A DNA stretch of 13,531 nucleotides from Lentisphaerota bacterium (GTDB taxonomy: Bacteria; Verrucomicrobiota; Lentisphaeria; Oligosphaerales; PUNB01): contig PUNB01000105.1 of the NCBI GenBank assembly GCA_003552565.1, positions 1 through 13,531 of the forward strand, given 5' to 3'. The translations under genes and the position numbers were made by a program. How positions within the stretch are numbered: position 1 is the first letter of the stretch; every line of letters begins with the position of its first letter. A model generated the notes under the pieces. The model was not told the DNA's origin, searched no databases, and worked only from the letters and a program-made list of their open reading frames with translations. Positions 13,423 through 13,531 of this stretch are shown piece by piece.

Positions 13423-13505
13423 AGCGGTGAACGAGATCGGCGACGAGAAAGGTGAACGATTATGAGACTCGTCATCCGTTCTCGTCGCCGTTATCGTCAA
13501 CCGCT
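13423..13505. repeat. Long imperfect inverted repeat at the end of the window
   Basis: The arms 13423-13449 and 13479-13505 match at 23 of 27 positions, including a perfect 12-base block (CGGCGACGAGAA with TTCTCGTCGCCG). The inner arms 13451-13459 and 13469-13477 are also partly complementary, so almost all 83 bases can fold back on themselves around a nine-base core. GGTGAACGA occurs directly repeated (13426-13434 and 13451-13459). It starts 71 bases after the NagB-like stop and could end or stabilise that transcript, but no T-run follows. Confidence 0.75.
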
Positions 13506-13531
13506 TAGTAGGCCGGTGTTTCACATAAGTT

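Overview
The window reads as a chromosomal segment from a bacterium in or near the PVC group (Lentisphaerota-like is my best guess). This rests on indirect signs: no L30 gene between S5 and L15, a zinc-type S14, many degenerate intergenic repeats, and a deacetylase/NagB-like gene pair. There is no rRNA or tRNA to fix the taxonomy, so the assignment is inference.

Layout. Positions 216-1187 (minus) carry a DusB-type tRNA-dihydrouridine synthase. Positions 1188-1643 have no gene and hold a perfect 23-base inverted repeat plus low-complexity DNA. Positions 1644-9217 (minus) are one dense ribosomal-protein run in the order rplV-rpsC-rplP-rpmC-rpsQ-rplN-rplX-rplE-rpsN-rpsH-rplF-rplR-rpsE-rplO-secY. 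This is the distal half of the classical S10 operon joined to the spc operon. Several junctions are very tight: rpsQ/rplN share ATGA, rplN/rplX and rplX/rplE share TAATG, and rpsC overlaps rplP by 77 bases. The run is cut at both ends relative to the canonical order. Upstream of rplV there is no rpsS or rplB, but an unrelated exported coiled-coil protein (9268-10065). Downstream of secY there is no rpmJ, rpsM or adk. L30 (rpmD) is absent from its usual slot.

Positions 10066-10403 are a repeat-rich spacer. Beyond it a second, metabolic block starts. A minus-strand SDR dehydrogenase of the D-mannonate oxidoreductase type (10404-11264) diverges from a plus-strand two-gene operon, a PIG-L/LmbE-type deacetylase (11651-12400) and a divergent NagB/glucosamine-6-phosphate-deaminase-like protein (12416-13351). 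Together they suggest uronate and amino-sugar catabolism, with a shared 386-base control region. The window ends in another repeat with long fold-back potential (13423-13505).

I found no CRISPR array, intact transposase, phage gene or defence system. The most interesting points are the S3/L16 overlap, the broken S10 cluster, the altered active-site motifs in the NagB-like protein and Dus, and the dispersed intergenic repeats.
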